From Actinomycetota bacterium (GTDB taxonomy: Bacteria > Actinomycetota > Actinomycetes > S36-B12 > UBA5976), in assembly GCA_026392515.1 (NCBI GenBank), contig JAPLBY010000021.1, positions 1-64,000 on the forward strand: a stretch of DNA of 64,000 nucleotides, given 5' to 3'. The position numbers and the translations under genes were made by a program. Positions 1 to 8,169 of this stretch are shown one piece after another (positions within the stretch are counted from its first letter, which is position 1; each line of letters starts with the position of its first letter). Below the pieces are notes generated by a model. That model made no database searches, was not told the origin of the DNA, and saw only the letters and a list, made by a program, of their open reading frames with translations.

Positions 1-1433
1 CGCTCATGAGTTAGATCGCGCATGGCATGTAGCAAACCTTCTTTGCCAACGCCAGATGCTTTTACGCCACCGTATGGCATTTGATCAGAGCGGAATGTTG
101 GAACATCACCAATGATTACGCCACCAACTTCAAGCTCCGAATGCGCAAGGAATGCAGTTTGCACGTCGTGCGTGAATACGCCTGCCTGCAAACCAAATGG
201 TGAGTCGTTAACTATGTCAAAGCCTTCTTGCGTTGAAGAGATTGAATTAACAAGCATGACAGGACCAAATACTTCGTTGCACGAAACCTTGGCGTCAACT
301 GCAACATCGGCTAACACTGTCGGTTCGTAGTAAGAGCCATTGCGCTTGCCGCCGGTTAGAACTTTCGCTCCCCCAGCAACAGCTTCATTAACCCATTCCT
401 CAACTCGAATGGCAGCTGCTTCATTGATCATCGGACCAACCACAGTCTTTTCATCACGTGGGTCGCCATTTGGAAGAGCGGCAACTGCAGCAACGATTCG
501 ATTAGTCATTTCTTCAAAGATCGAGTCATGGATTAGAACTCGTTGCACTGAGATACAGGATTGGCCTGCTTGATAGTTAGCAAAGGTTGCAATGCGCGAA
601 GCAGCCCAAGTCATATCTTTTTCGCTGTTCCAGTCTTCGAGAACAACTGCAGCAGCATTTCCACCAAGTTCTAGCGTGATGTGCTTGCTTGGAACAGCCT
701 TTTGAATTTCGAATCCAACTTTGTCTGAACCTGTGAAGGAAACAACTGGCAGGCGAACATCGGCAACTAGGCCAGGTGCTGCTTCATTGCCAACTGGAAT
801 AACCGACCACGAGCCGGCGGGTAAATCTGTTTCGGCAAGAATCTCGCCAAGAACTAATGCACTCAAAGGTGTGCTCGGAGCTGGCTTCACAATAATTGGT
901 GCGCCAACTGCTATTGCTGGCGCAACTTTGTGTGCCACTAAGTTCATTGGAAAGTTAAATGGTGAGATACCAAGAACTGGTCCGTGTGGGAATCGACGAA
1001 TGATTGCCATTCGTCCTGCGGTAGCTGCTTCGGTATCTAGTCTTTGAAGTTCGCCAGAGAATCTGCGTACTTCTTCAGCTGCCCAACGGAAAGTCATTCC
1101 CGCGCGACTCGACTCGGCGCGTGCCCACAAAAGTGGCTTGCCGTTTTCATCCAAAATCAATTGCGCGATCTCTTCGGCGCGCTCCGTTAGACGTTTAGAG
1201 ATATGCATAAGCGCATCCGCTCGCTGTGCTGCGGTAGTGCGACGGGCCGCGTGGCGCGATTCCCAGGCTGCCGCTACTGCTTCTTCAACCTGTGCCGCAT
1301 TTGGTACGTAGTACTGGCCAACAACTTTTCCGTCACCTGGGTGAATTACGTCTGCAACGACATCACTGGTGGCAGGCTTTCCGGCGATCCAAAATGGGTA
1401 AATAGCGCTCATATCCTCATACGTTACGCCCAT
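1..1433 (-). CDS. NAD(P)-dependent aldehyde dehydrogenase, probable succinate-semialdehyde dehydrogenase (3' end outside window)
   Basis: The minus strand encodes a long aldehyde dehydrogenase that runs off the left edge. The translation shows the cofactor and active-site landmarks of the family: SPFNFPMNL, KPAPSTPLSA, FTGSDKVG, the general-base segment ELGGNAA and the catalytic cysteine in YQAGQSCISVQRV. The ATG at 1433 is preferred because GGAAGG lies just upstream; an in-frame ATG at 1412 is the alternative. It is divergent from the GABA aminotransferase gene about 80 bp away, which suggests that it oxidises succinate semialdehyde made by that enzyme. Substrate specificity is inferred from context; other aldehydes cannot be excluded. 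Confidence 0.88.
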   Translation of the reverse strand, partial: MGVTYEDMSAIYPFWIAGKPATSDVVADVIHPGDGKVVGQYYVPNAAQVEEAVAAAWESRHAARRTTAAQRADALMHISKRLTERAEEIAQLILDENGKPLLWARAESSRAGMTFRWAAEEVRRFSGELQRLDTEAATAGRMAIIRRFPHGPVLGISPFNFPMNLVAHKVAPAIAVGAPIIVKPAPSTPLSALVLGEILAETDLPAGSWSVIPVGNEAAPGLVADVRLPVVSFTGSDKVGFEIQKAVPSKHITLELGGNAAAVVLEDWNSEKDMTWAASRIATFANYQAGQSCISVQRVLIHDSIFEEMTNRIVAAVAALPNGDPRDEKTVVGPMINEAAAIRVEEWVNEAVAGGAKVLTGGKRNGSYYEPTVLADVAVDAKVSCNEVFGPVMLVNSISSTQEGFDIVNDSPFGLQAGVFTHDVQTAFLAHSELEVGGVIIGDVPTFRSDQMPYGGVKASGVGKEGLLHAMRDLTHE

Positions 1434-1478
1434 ATCTACCCTTCCACTAACTGCGGGTCAGGCGCGCCTAGGGTCGAC

Positions 1479-1514
1479 TTGTCAGAATCTGTCTCGGGTC
1501 TAACATTGTGTCCA
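1479..1514 (+). promoter_or_regulatory. Promoter of gabT, leaderless type
   Basis: TTGTCA (1479-1484), a 16 bp spacer and TAACAT (1501-1506) lie 7 nt before the ATG at 1514, so transcription should begin at or next to the start codon. No ribosome-binding site is present. An upstream in-frame GTG at 1508 would fall too close to the -10 hexamer. Confidence 0.6.
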
Positions 1515-2866
1515 TGACTGCTACAAATATCTCAGCCCCTGTAAATGACATCGCTCAAGAGCGAAACCTGGTAACCGCTATTCCCGGACCAAAATCCGTG
1601 GCAATGCAAGCCCGTCGCCTTAGCGCGGTTAGTGGCGGAGTAGGAACTGCCCTACCTATCTATATCGAGCGAGCCGCAGGTGGCATCGTCGTTGACATTG
1701 ACGGCAACTCCCTAATCGACATGGGTTCTGGCATTGCAGTTACTGGTGTTGGTAACGCAGCTGAAGATGTTGTGACTCGGGTTCAAGAGCAAGTCGCTAG
1801 ATTCACACATACTTGCTTCACTGTCACACCCTACGAAGGTTATGTAGAAGTATGTGAAGCGCTTAACCGTTTAACTCCTGGAGATCACGAGAAGCGTTCT
1901 GCGCTATTCAATTCCGGAGCGGAAGCAGTAGAAAACGCCGTCAAGGTTGCTCGCTCTTACACAAAGCGTCAGATGGTTGTGGTTTTTGAACACGGTTACC
2001 ACGGTCGCACCAACTTAACCATGGGAATGACTGCCAAGAACATTCCATACAAGCAGGGCTTTGGGCCATTTGCTCCAGAAATTTACCGCATGCCAATGTC
2101 TAATCCTTCGCACGATGGCCTAACAGGTGCACAAGCTGCTGCGCACGCGATCAGCAAGATGAACAAGGAACTTGGCGCAGACAACATTGCTGCGATTGTG
2201 ATTGAACCAATTCAAGGTGAAGGCGGCTTCGTAGTTCCAGCGGTTGGTTTCCTGCCTGAACTAGTTAAGTTCTCTAAGGACAACGGAATCGTATTCATAG
2301 CCGATGAAGTTCAGACTGGCTTCTGCCGCACTGGTCAATGGTTTGCTTCTGAGCATGAAGGCATTGTTCCGGACATGATCATTACTGCCAAAGGCATTGC
2401 TGGTGGTCTTCCACTATCCGCAATTACTGGCCGCGCCGAAATCATGGATTCCGTAGAAGCCGGTGGCCTTGGTGGAACTTATGCAGGTAGCCCGATCGCA
2501 TGTGCTGCTGCACTTGGATCCATTGCTGTCATGGAACGCGAAGATCTAAACGCAAAAGCTCGTCGCATCGAAGAAATCATGAAACCAAGATTGCAAAAGA
2601 TTGCTGACGAAACCGGTGTTATCTGCGATGTTCGTGGTCGTGGCGCAATGGTTGCTGTGGAAATTGTCAAGAAGGGTTCTATGGAGCCTGATGCTGAAAT
2701 GACAAACAAAGTTGCTAAGGCTTGCCATGTAAATGGTGTTCTTGTTCTTACAGCAGGTACCTACGGAAACGTTCTTCGCTTCCTGCCGCCAATGGTTATG
2801 TCTGAGCACTTACTTGAAGATGCCCTAACAATCATTGAACAGCAATTCAAAGAAGCAACTGCCTAA
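1514..2866 (+). CDS. gabT: 4-aminobutyrate aminotransferase
   Basis: Class III PLP-dependent aminotransferase of about 450 residues, the usual length of GabT. It transfers the amino group of GABA to 2-oxoglutarate, giving succinate semialdehyde and glutamate. Visible landmarks are SGAEAVENAVKVAR, the YHGRT segment, the cofactor aspartate in IADEVQTGFCRTG and the Schiff-base lysine in IITAKGIAGGLPLS near residue 293. The start is set at ATG 1514 by the promoter spacing. The neighbouring divergent aldehyde dehydrogenase completes a two-step GABA route to succinate. A related omega-amino acid substrate is possible. Confidence 0.9.
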   Translation: MTATNISAPVNDIAQERNLVTAIPGPKSVAMQARRLSAVSGGVGTALPIYIERAAGGIVVDIDGNSLIDMGSGIAVTGVGNAAEDVVTRVQEQVARFTHTCFTVTPYEGYVEVCEALNRLTPGDHEKRSALFNSGAEAVENAVKVARSYTKRQMVVVFEHGYHGRTNLTMGMTAKNIPYKQGFGPFAPEIYRMPMSNPSHDGLTGAQAAAHAISKMNKELGADNIAAIVIEPIQGEGGFVVPAVGFLPELVKFSKDNGIVFIADEVQTGFCRTGQWFASEHEGIVPDMIITAKGIAGGLPLSAITGRAEIMDSVEAGGLGGTYAGSPIACAAALGSIAVMEREDLNAKARRIEEIMKPRLQKIADETGVICDVRGRGAMVAVEIVKKGSMEPDAEMTNKVAKACHVNGVLVLTAGTYGNVLRFLPPMVMSEHLLEDALTIIEQQFKEATA

Positions 2867-2871
2867 TCGAC

Positions 2872-3384
2872 ATGACTGCGCAAACTGAGCATGCCTCAGT
2901 AAAGCGAGTTCGCACTGAACTTGAAAGTCACGGCGTTGCAACCGAGATTCGACATCTATCGGATACCGCACGAACTGCAGTTGACGCAGCCAATGTCCTT
3001 GAAGTTGAAGTTGGTCAGATCGCTTCCTCAATCGTTTTCAAAATAGATACTGACCAAGGTGAACGACCGCTCCTTGTTGTTACATCTGGCCGACACCGAG
3101 TTGATACCGCAATGGTGGCGACGGCTCTTGGGGTTCCAAAGCTGGGTCGGGCTGATGCGGACTTCGTTCGGCTATGGAGTGGCTTTGCAATTGGCGGCGT
3201 CTCCCCCGTTGGTTGGCTGCATGATGGTGAAGTCTTTCAACCCCAAACAATTGTTGACACCGCACTTAGTGAATATGCAGTGGTTTGGGGTGCTTGCGGA
3301 CATACCCATGTAGTTTGCAGCCTCGACTTTGATTCCCTGTTAAAGATCACTGCTGGGACAGCACTTACTGTCGCAGCGGACTAA
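2872..3384 (+). CDS. YbaK/EbsC-family aminoacyl-tRNA deacylase
   Basis: A 170-residue single-domain protein of the YbaK/ProX editing family, which hydrolyses mischarged tRNAs such as Cys-tRNA(Pro) in trans. The sequence shows the family layout: an N-terminal VKRVRTELESHG helix, the QIASSIVFK strand containing the usual lysine, and the GFAIGGVSPVGW loop. It starts 5 bp after gabT and may be co-transcribed. Its TAA stop forms the first three bases of the -10 hexamer assigned to the next gene. Exact tRNA specificity cannot be read from the sequence. Confidence 0.85.
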   Translation: MTAQTEHASVKRVRTELESHGVATEIRHLSDTARTAVDAANVLEVEVGQIASSIVFKIDTDQGERPLLVVTSGRHRVDTAMVATALGVPKLGRADADFVRLWSGFAIGGVSPVGWLHDGEVFQPQTIVDTALSEYAVVWGACGHTHVVCSLDFDSLLKITAGTALTVAAD

Positions 3385-3395
3385 AGTCTTAAGTG
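3382..3395 (+). promoter_or_regulatory. Leaderless -10 element of the CrtA-like gene
   Basis: TAAAGT (3382-3387) is followed by a 7 nt gap and the GTG start at 3395. The hexamer overlaps the stop codon of the upstream YbaK gene, so the carotenoid genes can be transcribed independently of gabT. No clear -35 is visible. Confidence 0.5.
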
Positions 3396-4090
3396 TGTTT
3401 GTTCGCCTAGATATCACGCGAGTTAAAAGCCGTCATATTCTGATTGCCTTCTCGCTCATGGCGCGACAACGTCTGTCAATGCGCAAGCTGCCGGGGCTAA
3501 CTTTTTACAAATTAATGGGCACTGGATCAGGTAAAACCTTTACGGTACGCGATGCAGACTTAAACCACTGGTGCGTCTTGTCAGTTTGGGAAACTCAGGA
3601 AGACTCATTGGCTTACTTAACTAGCAAGCCCGCTAGGCAATGGCGAAAGATTGCCCTAACTGAGGCCAACATAGAGCTTGAACCACTGTCTGCAAAAGGT
3701 ACTTGGGCAAAAAAGTCACCGTTTGGTAATCCAGTTCCCGAAAAATGGGATGGGCTAACAGCTGCACTTACTCGCGCGTCAATAAAACCTAGATGGTGGC
3801 GTGAGTTCTGGCGCAGTGTGCCACCGGTCTCAGCAGATTTGAACTCAACAGCAGGATTGATTACCAGTCTGGGAATTGGTGAAGCCCCAATTGGATTACA
3901 AGGAACTTTCAGTATTTGGGAAACCAACGAAAGCATTACTGCATTTTCCAGTAAACAAAAACCGCATGCGGCAGTAATTGCACGAACGCATGAAACTGGC
4001 TGGTACTCCGAAGAACTATTTGCCAGATTTAAAGTTAAGAAATTGTCGGGAACTTTTGCAGGTCTAGATTTATCCAAGCTAGGTAAGTGA
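3395..4090 (+). CDS. CrtA-like carotenoid monooxygenase/ketolase
   Basis: A 231-residue protein resembling spheroidene monooxygenase (CrtA), the enzyme that puts a keto group on carotenoids in purple bacteria. Supporting features are two internally similar halves, each with a tryptophan-containing WET strand (CVLSVWETQE and GTFSIWETNE), and the C-terminal ARTHETGWYSEELFARF segment typical of the family. It directly precedes cruF and the other carotenoid genes, which supports a tailoring step on the carotenoid end group. The oxidised position (C-2 or C-4) cannot be deduced. The GTG start is set by an upstream -10 element. Confidence 0.72.
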   Translation: MFVRLDITRVKSRHILIAFSLMARQRLSMRKLPGLTFYKLMGTGSGKTFTVRDADLNHWCVLSVWETQEDSLAYLTSKPARQWRKIALTEANIELEPLSAKGTWAKKSPFGNPVPEKWDGLTAALTRASIKPRWWREFWRSVPPVSADLNSTAGLITSLGIGEAPIGLQGTFSIWETNESITAFSSKQKPHAAVIARTHETGWYSEELFARFKVKKLSGTFAGLDLSKLGK

Positions 4091-4098
4091 GTTGCCAT

Positions 4099-4878
4099 AT
4101 GACTCACCTAAAATTACCCTCTAACCGCCTCTTAGTTGTGGCAATTGTTGCAGCAGTCGCCACAGTACTGGCAAATATCCTTTGGGCGCTTACGTCTGGA
4201 GGAATCCGTGATGCTTTAACAGTCACTGGAGTTATGGCCTTTGCTGCGGCGTCGGGCTTACATGCTTATGTGGCTTATGGTCGGGAATTTATAATCAAGT
4301 TCTTATTCATTGCGCTCATGTCGACTTTGGTAATTGAAGTTCTCGGAGTAGCGACCGGATATCCGTTTGGCACATATGAATACGATCCCGAGCGCCTTGG
4401 GATTACTGTGCTCGGAGTCCCGCTACTTATTCCATTTGCCTGGTTCATGATGCTCTATCCAGCTTGGCTGATATCGCGTGATCTGTTTAAATCCAGACTC
4501 TTAACCATTCCTACTGCTGCACTTCTAATGTCAACCTGGGATCTGTACCTGGATCCTCAAATGGTAAATGAAGGTTATTGGGTTTGGTTTGTAGATGGAA
4601 TCGCAACTAAAGACATTCCACTAACGAACTTTCTTGGCTGGTTTTTATCTACCGCACTGATTTTTACTTTGCTTTCCATTGCACTAAAACCAAAGCAATC
4701 TGAAATTTCTAACGCAACGCCATACGCGCTAGTGCTCTGGGTGTGGCTCGGCAGCTTCTTGGTGAACATAGTTCCGGTTTCCCCATTTTTTAATCAACCT
4801 GTTGTCGCCATAACCGGGTTTATCGGCATGGGAATTGTTCTGATTCCATGGTCGTGGATGCTATGGCAACGACGTTAA
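4099..4878 (+). CDS. cruF: CruF-type carotenoid 1',2'-hydratase (integral membrane)
   Basis: About 260 residues with seven or so hydrophobic segments, matching the CruF/bisanhydrobacterioruberin hydratase family (DUF422). Family signatures are GLHAYVAYGRE, EVLGVATGYPFGTYEY, PLLIPFAWFMMLYPAW and STWDLYLDPQM with its acidic residues. The enzyme adds water to the 1,2 double bond of an acyclic psi end, giving the tertiary hydroxyl that is later glycosylated. A GTG at 4087 overlapping the previous stop is possible, but ATG 4099 is the likelier start. Its end overlaps the glycosyltransferase gene, implying translational coupling. Confidence 0.85.
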   Translation: MTHLKLPSNRLLVVAIVAAVATVLANILWALTSGGIRDALTVTGVMAFAAASGLHAYVAYGREFIIKFLFIALMSTLVIEVLGVATGYPFGTYEYDPERLGITVLGVPLLIPFAWFMMLYPAWLISRDLFKSRLLTIPTAALLMSTWDLYLDPQMVNEGYWVWFVDGIATKDIPLTNFLGWFLSTALIFTLLSIALKPKQSEISNATPYALVLWVWLGSFLVNIVPVSPFFNQPVVAITGFIGMGIVLIPWSWMLWQRR

Positions 4879-5957
4879 TCATTGTTGCAGTAGGTACCTC
4901 GTTACTGCTCACCGTTAATTCAGTTATCAATCACTTTGCTTTGATTAGACCAAAGCCAGCTCGCATTACCTCAAGAGTTGCAATTCTGATTCCAGCTCGT
5001 AATGAAGAAAGCTCAATCACTTCCGCAGTGCAAAGCGTGCTCAATCAGGAGTTACTAGATCAGTTTGAAGTTGTGGTCTTGAATGACGGTTCAACTGATG
5101 CCACAGCCGAAAAGTTATCAGCATTGACGCATCCCAAGTTACGGGTGATCAATGGCGAGCCCGAGTTACCACAGGGCTGGTTGGGTAAGAACTGGGCTTG
5201 TCATCGACTTTCCGAAAGTGTTGATGCTGACTTCTTTGTTTTTATCGATAGTGATGTGACTCTGGAACCATTGGCGGTAGCAAGTGCAATTAATGCGCTT
5301 ACCGAGAACAATCTTCACTTAGTCAGCCCTTATCCCCGGCAGCTGGCACCAACATTGCTAGCGCAAATTGTGCAGCCATTGTTGCAGTGGTCATGGCTGA
5401 CTACCGTGCCATTGCGAACTACTCGGCTATCACTTCGACCGAGCTTGGCTGTGGCTAACGGTCAATTTCTAGTCTGTAGAGCAGATTCATATGTAGTCAG
5501 TGGTGGTCATAAGGAAATCAAAAGCGAAGTCCTTGATGACATTGAATTGCTTAGATCGTTTTATCGAAATGGATTTACTGGTTCTGTAATTGATGGATCT
5601 GAGATCGCAACCTGCAAAATGTATGAAACCAACCAGGACTTGATCTCTGGATACGCAAAGAGTCTTTGGAATGCATTCGGCGGTCCGATTGGTTCACTAT
5701 TTGTAAACACCTTCTTCTTATTCGTTTACATATTTCCGCTCACCGGATTGTTTACTGGGCAAATGCCACTAGCTCTCCTGGGACTAATTAGTGGCATTGT
5801 GGGTCGCCTAATTAGCGCAAAAACTGCAAGTGGCAGATTGTTGCCTGATTCATTGCTTCATCCAATTTCAATCCTGGCTTTTAGCCTGCTCAACTTAGTT
5901 TCTTGGTGGCGACATCTAATGGGAACTAACACTTGGAAATCCAGGGACCTAAAGTAG
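4863..5957 (+). CDS. Family 2 glycosyltransferase, CruG-like carotenoid glycosyltransferase
   Basis: A membrane-anchored GT2 enzyme with an N-terminal hydrophobic helix, the IPARNEESSI entry strand, nucleotide-binding VVVLNDGSTDAT, the metal-binding IDSDV motif and C-terminal membrane helices. Position immediately after cruF mirrors the cruF-cruG pairing known from cyanobacterial myxoxanthophyll synthesis, so transfer of a sugar to the 1'- or 2'-hydroxyl of the carotenoid is the likely role. ATG 4863 and ATG 4848 are both in frame and both overlap cruF; neither has a strong ribosome-binding site. Sugar donor unknown. Confidence 0.75.
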   Translation: MATTLIIVAVGTSLLLTVNSVINHFALIRPKPARITSRVAILIPARNEESSITSAVQSVLNQELLDQFEVVVLNDGSTDATAEKLSALTHPKLRVINGEPELPQGWLGKNWACHRLSESVDADFFVFIDSDVTLEPLAVASAINALTENNLHLVSPYPRQLAPTLLAQIVQPLLQWSWLTTVPLRTTRLSLRPSLAVANGQFLVCRADSYVVSGGHKEIKSEVLDDIELLRSFYRNGFTGSVIDGSEIATCKMYETNQDLISGYAKSLWNAFGGPIGSLFVNTFFLFVYIFPLTGLFTGQMPLALLGLISGIVGRLISAKTASGRLLPDSLLHPISILAFSLLNLVSWWRHLMGTNTWKSRDLK

Positions 5958-5962
5958 GGCTG
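5950..5962 (+). promoter_or_regulatory. Leaderless -10 element of the crtD-like gene
   Basis: TAAAGT (5950-5955) stands 6 nt before the GTG at 5962 and runs into the TAG stop of the upstream glycosyltransferase. It is the same hexamer as that before the CrtA-like gene at 3382. Confidence 0.45.
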
Positions 5963-7458
5963 TGGCAAACATCATCGTTATCGGCGCCGGCATGGGTGGT
6001 ATGGCTTGCGCGGCCAGACTTGCCAGCAAAGGTCACTCCGTCCAAGTTCTGGAACACAATGAAACCTGGGGTGGCAAACTCGGTTCTGTCGAACATGGCG
6101 GCTACAAGTTTGATACTGGGCCAAGTCTGTTAACTCTGCCTGCGGTTTACCGGGATCTGTTTCTAAAGACTGGCGCAGCCCTGGAAGACTCCATCGAAAT
6201 TGTCGATTTGGAAACCGCATTCCGATATCAGTTTGCTGACGGCACCATTTTGAAGATGCCAGGTACTGGGATTGGACGATGTGCTGAAGCGATCGGCGAT
6301 TGCTTAGGCGGCGATAGCGCCGACCAATGGCGAGCGTTCATGCGACGAGCCGCTCAAATGTGGTCAGTAACTAGAAAGCCGTTTTTGGAATCTGAACTCC
6401 ATGGCTTAAAGAGTTTGCTGGCTTTGTCGTGGCGCCTAAATGACATTAAGACGATTGCTCCGACAAAAACCCTGCGTGACATGGCTAACCACTACTTGGA
6501 CGATCCACGTTTGATTACCTTGGTTGATCGCTATGCCACTTACACCGGTTCAGATCCGCGGCAAGCACCAGCGGCACTTGCAACAGTTCCTTACATTGAG
6601 CAAATGTTTGGTGCCTATCACGTGAGCGGCGGACTTCGAGAACTTGGCCGCGCACTATTTGAGCGTGCTACCACCATTGGGGTGAAGTTTGAGTTTGGTT
6701 GCACCGTGGCAAACATTGCAACTGAGCCAAAAGTTTCAGGCGTGACCCTTGCAGATGGCCGCTTTATTTCGGCTGACATTGTTGTGGCAAATGCGGATGC
6801 ATCAAACGTTTACCAACACTTACTAAGTCCGTCAGCACAACAACAAACCTCTACAGCCAGGAAGTCGCTAGCAAAGGCAACTCCGTCGCTTTCTGGCTTT
6901 GTGATTTTGCAAGCTATGTCAGGCAAAACTGCAGACTTTGAACACCACAACGTATTCTTTCCAGGAGATTACGATGACGAATTTGATTCAGTCTTTGGAA
7001 TTGGCAAGAAGCCATCTCCTGTTGCCGATCCGACTATTTACATCTGCTCCCCTAACGACGCAAAGATGACACCAGCTGGAAACGAATCTTGGTTTATGTT
7101 GATTAATGCGCCGCGCCACGATCCGGCTAAAGGTGTTGATTGGGCAAATTCAGAACTTACAGCGTCGTACACCAATCAAATTCTTTCCACACTTTCAAAG
7201 CGTGGAATTGAAACCAGTGATCGAATCATGTGGCAACAAACCATTACTCCGGCTGAACTTGAGCAAAACACTTTGGCGCCAGGTGGGGCAATTTATGGCA
7301 CATCAAGTAACGGCATGCGATCTGCTTTTCTTCGCCCTGAGAACGTAACGAAGATTCCAAATTTGTATCTTGTCGGTGGCTCATCTCATCCCGGTGGAGG
7401 TTTGCCATTGGTTGGCATGTCAGCTGAGATAGTTGCCAGACACATTGGTCGAGCCTAA
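5962..7458 (+). CDS. crtD: CrtD-like carotenoid 3,4-desaturase (CrtI family)
   Basis: A 498-residue FAD-dependent desaturase with the N-terminal dinucleotide fold VIGAGMGGMACAARLASKG, the GGYKFDTGPSLLTLP segment and the C-terminal LYLVGGSSHPGGGLPLVGMSAE signature of CrtI-type enzymes. A second, distinct CrtI paralogue lies at 9239, and this copy sits directly behind the hydratase and glycosyltransferase genes. That placement favours a 1-hydroxycarotenoid 3,4-desaturase role rather than phytoene desaturation. Assignment between CrtD and another desaturase specificity is contextual. The gene ends 7 bp from the convergent CDP-alcohol phosphotransferase gene. Confidence 0.75.
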   Translation: MANIIVIGAGMGGMACAARLASKGHSVQVLEHNETWGGKLGSVEHGGYKFDTGPSLLTLPAVYRDLFLKTGAALEDSIEIVDLETAFRYQFADGTILKMPGTGIGRCAEAIGDCLGGDSADQWRAFMRRAAQMWSVTRKPFLESELHGLKSLLALSWRLNDIKTIAPTKTLRDMANHYLDDPRLITLVDRYATYTGSDPRQAPAALATVPYIEQMFGAYHVSGGLRELGRALFERATTIGVKFEFGCTVANIATEPKVSGVTLADGRFISADIVVANADASNVYQHLLSPSAQQQTSTARKSLAKATPSLSGFVILQAMSGKTADFEHHNVFFPGDYDDEFDSVFGIGKKPSPVADPTIYICSPNDAKMTPAGNESWFMLINAPRHDPAKGVDWANSELTASYTNQILSTLSKRGIETSDRIMWQQTITPAELEQNTLAPGGAIYGTSSNGMRSAFLRPENVTKIPNLYLVGGSSHPGGGLPLVGMSAEIVARHIGRA

Positions 7459-7465
7459 CTTCTAT

Positions 7466-8107
7466 CTATTTCTTTAATTGCTTTCGATAAACCCGAAGCA
7501 GCATTGCAAAACTTAATAGACCTAGAAATATCCAAACTAAAGTTGCGATGTTAGCCAACTGGGTAACTTTCTCAGGGAGCAAACCTGCCGCGAACAGGAA
7601 CATTACGCCAAGTGCAATCCGAGTTGGCTTCTCCGCAGGTGTAATCACTCCAACTTCGCGATATCCAATTCCACTAGCTTTAGCTCGCATGTATTCATGA
7701 ATTAATGCGATCGAGATGGCAAGCACAGCTAGTTCAACGGGTGCACCTAACACAATCAACAAAATGCCAATTCCGACATCAATCAATCGATCCACAATTC
7801 CGTCTAAGAATGCACCCCAAGAACTAGTTTTTGAAGTTCTAACTGCGACGATGCCATCAAAACTGTCGACTAATCCAACAACCAGCACGGTAATGCTGGC
7901 AAGGAAATAGTTTCGATTTGGCGACGATGCAAAATATATTGCAGCACCCATCAGTACTGGCCCAAATGCCGTGATCAGGTTTGGATTGAACTTGGTTAAT
8001 GGCGTTGAAAGGAAGAATGCGATCCGAAGCCAAACTCGAACCAAGCCCTTTGGACTCTGGGTGCCATGAAGCTGCGCCCAGGCGACCAAATACTCGGCAA
8101 ACGTCAT
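7466..8107 (-). CDS. CDP-alcohol phosphatidyltransferase family protein
   Basis: A 213-residue membrane protein with about five hydrophobic helices and the CDP-alcohol phosphotransferase motif in VDSFDGIVAV followed by WGAFLDGIVDRLID. The consensus is DxxDGxxAR-x8-GxxxDxxxD. All four aspartates and both glycines are present, but the arginine position holds valine, with an arginine one residue later. It would join a CDP-activated lipid to an alcohol or sugar acceptor at the cytoplasmic membrane. It is convergent with crtD and divergent from crtE (61 bp apart). Acceptor unknown. Confidence 0.8.
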   Translation of the reverse strand: MTFAEYLVAWAQLHGTQSPKGLVRVWLRIAFFLSTPLTKFNPNLITAFGPVLMGAAIYFASSPNRNYFLASITVLVVGLVDSFDGIVAVRTSKTSSWGAFLDGIVDRLIDVGIGILLIVLGAPVELAVLAISIALIHEYMRAKASGIGYREVGVITPAEKPTRIALGVMFLFAAGLLPEKVTQLANIATLVWIFLGLLSFAMLLRVYRKQLKK

Positions 8108-8156
8108 GTGACCATTGTTGTACCTAACCTAAAGTGCAAGAACTGGACCCAACCAA

Positions 8157-8169
8157 TACCCTGAACTAG
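8157..8169 (+). promoter_or_regulatory. Leaderless -10 element of crtE
   Basis: TACCCT (8157-8162), then GAACTA, then the GTG start at 8169. There is no Shine-Dalgarno sequence before the start and no obvious -35. Confidence 0.5.

Noticed and set aside
1459..1470. AGGCGCGCCT palindrome between the aldehyde dehydrogenase and gabT
   Set aside because: A 10 bp G+C palindrome is short, is not placed symmetrically to either promoter and has no repeat elsewhere; too weak to call an operator.
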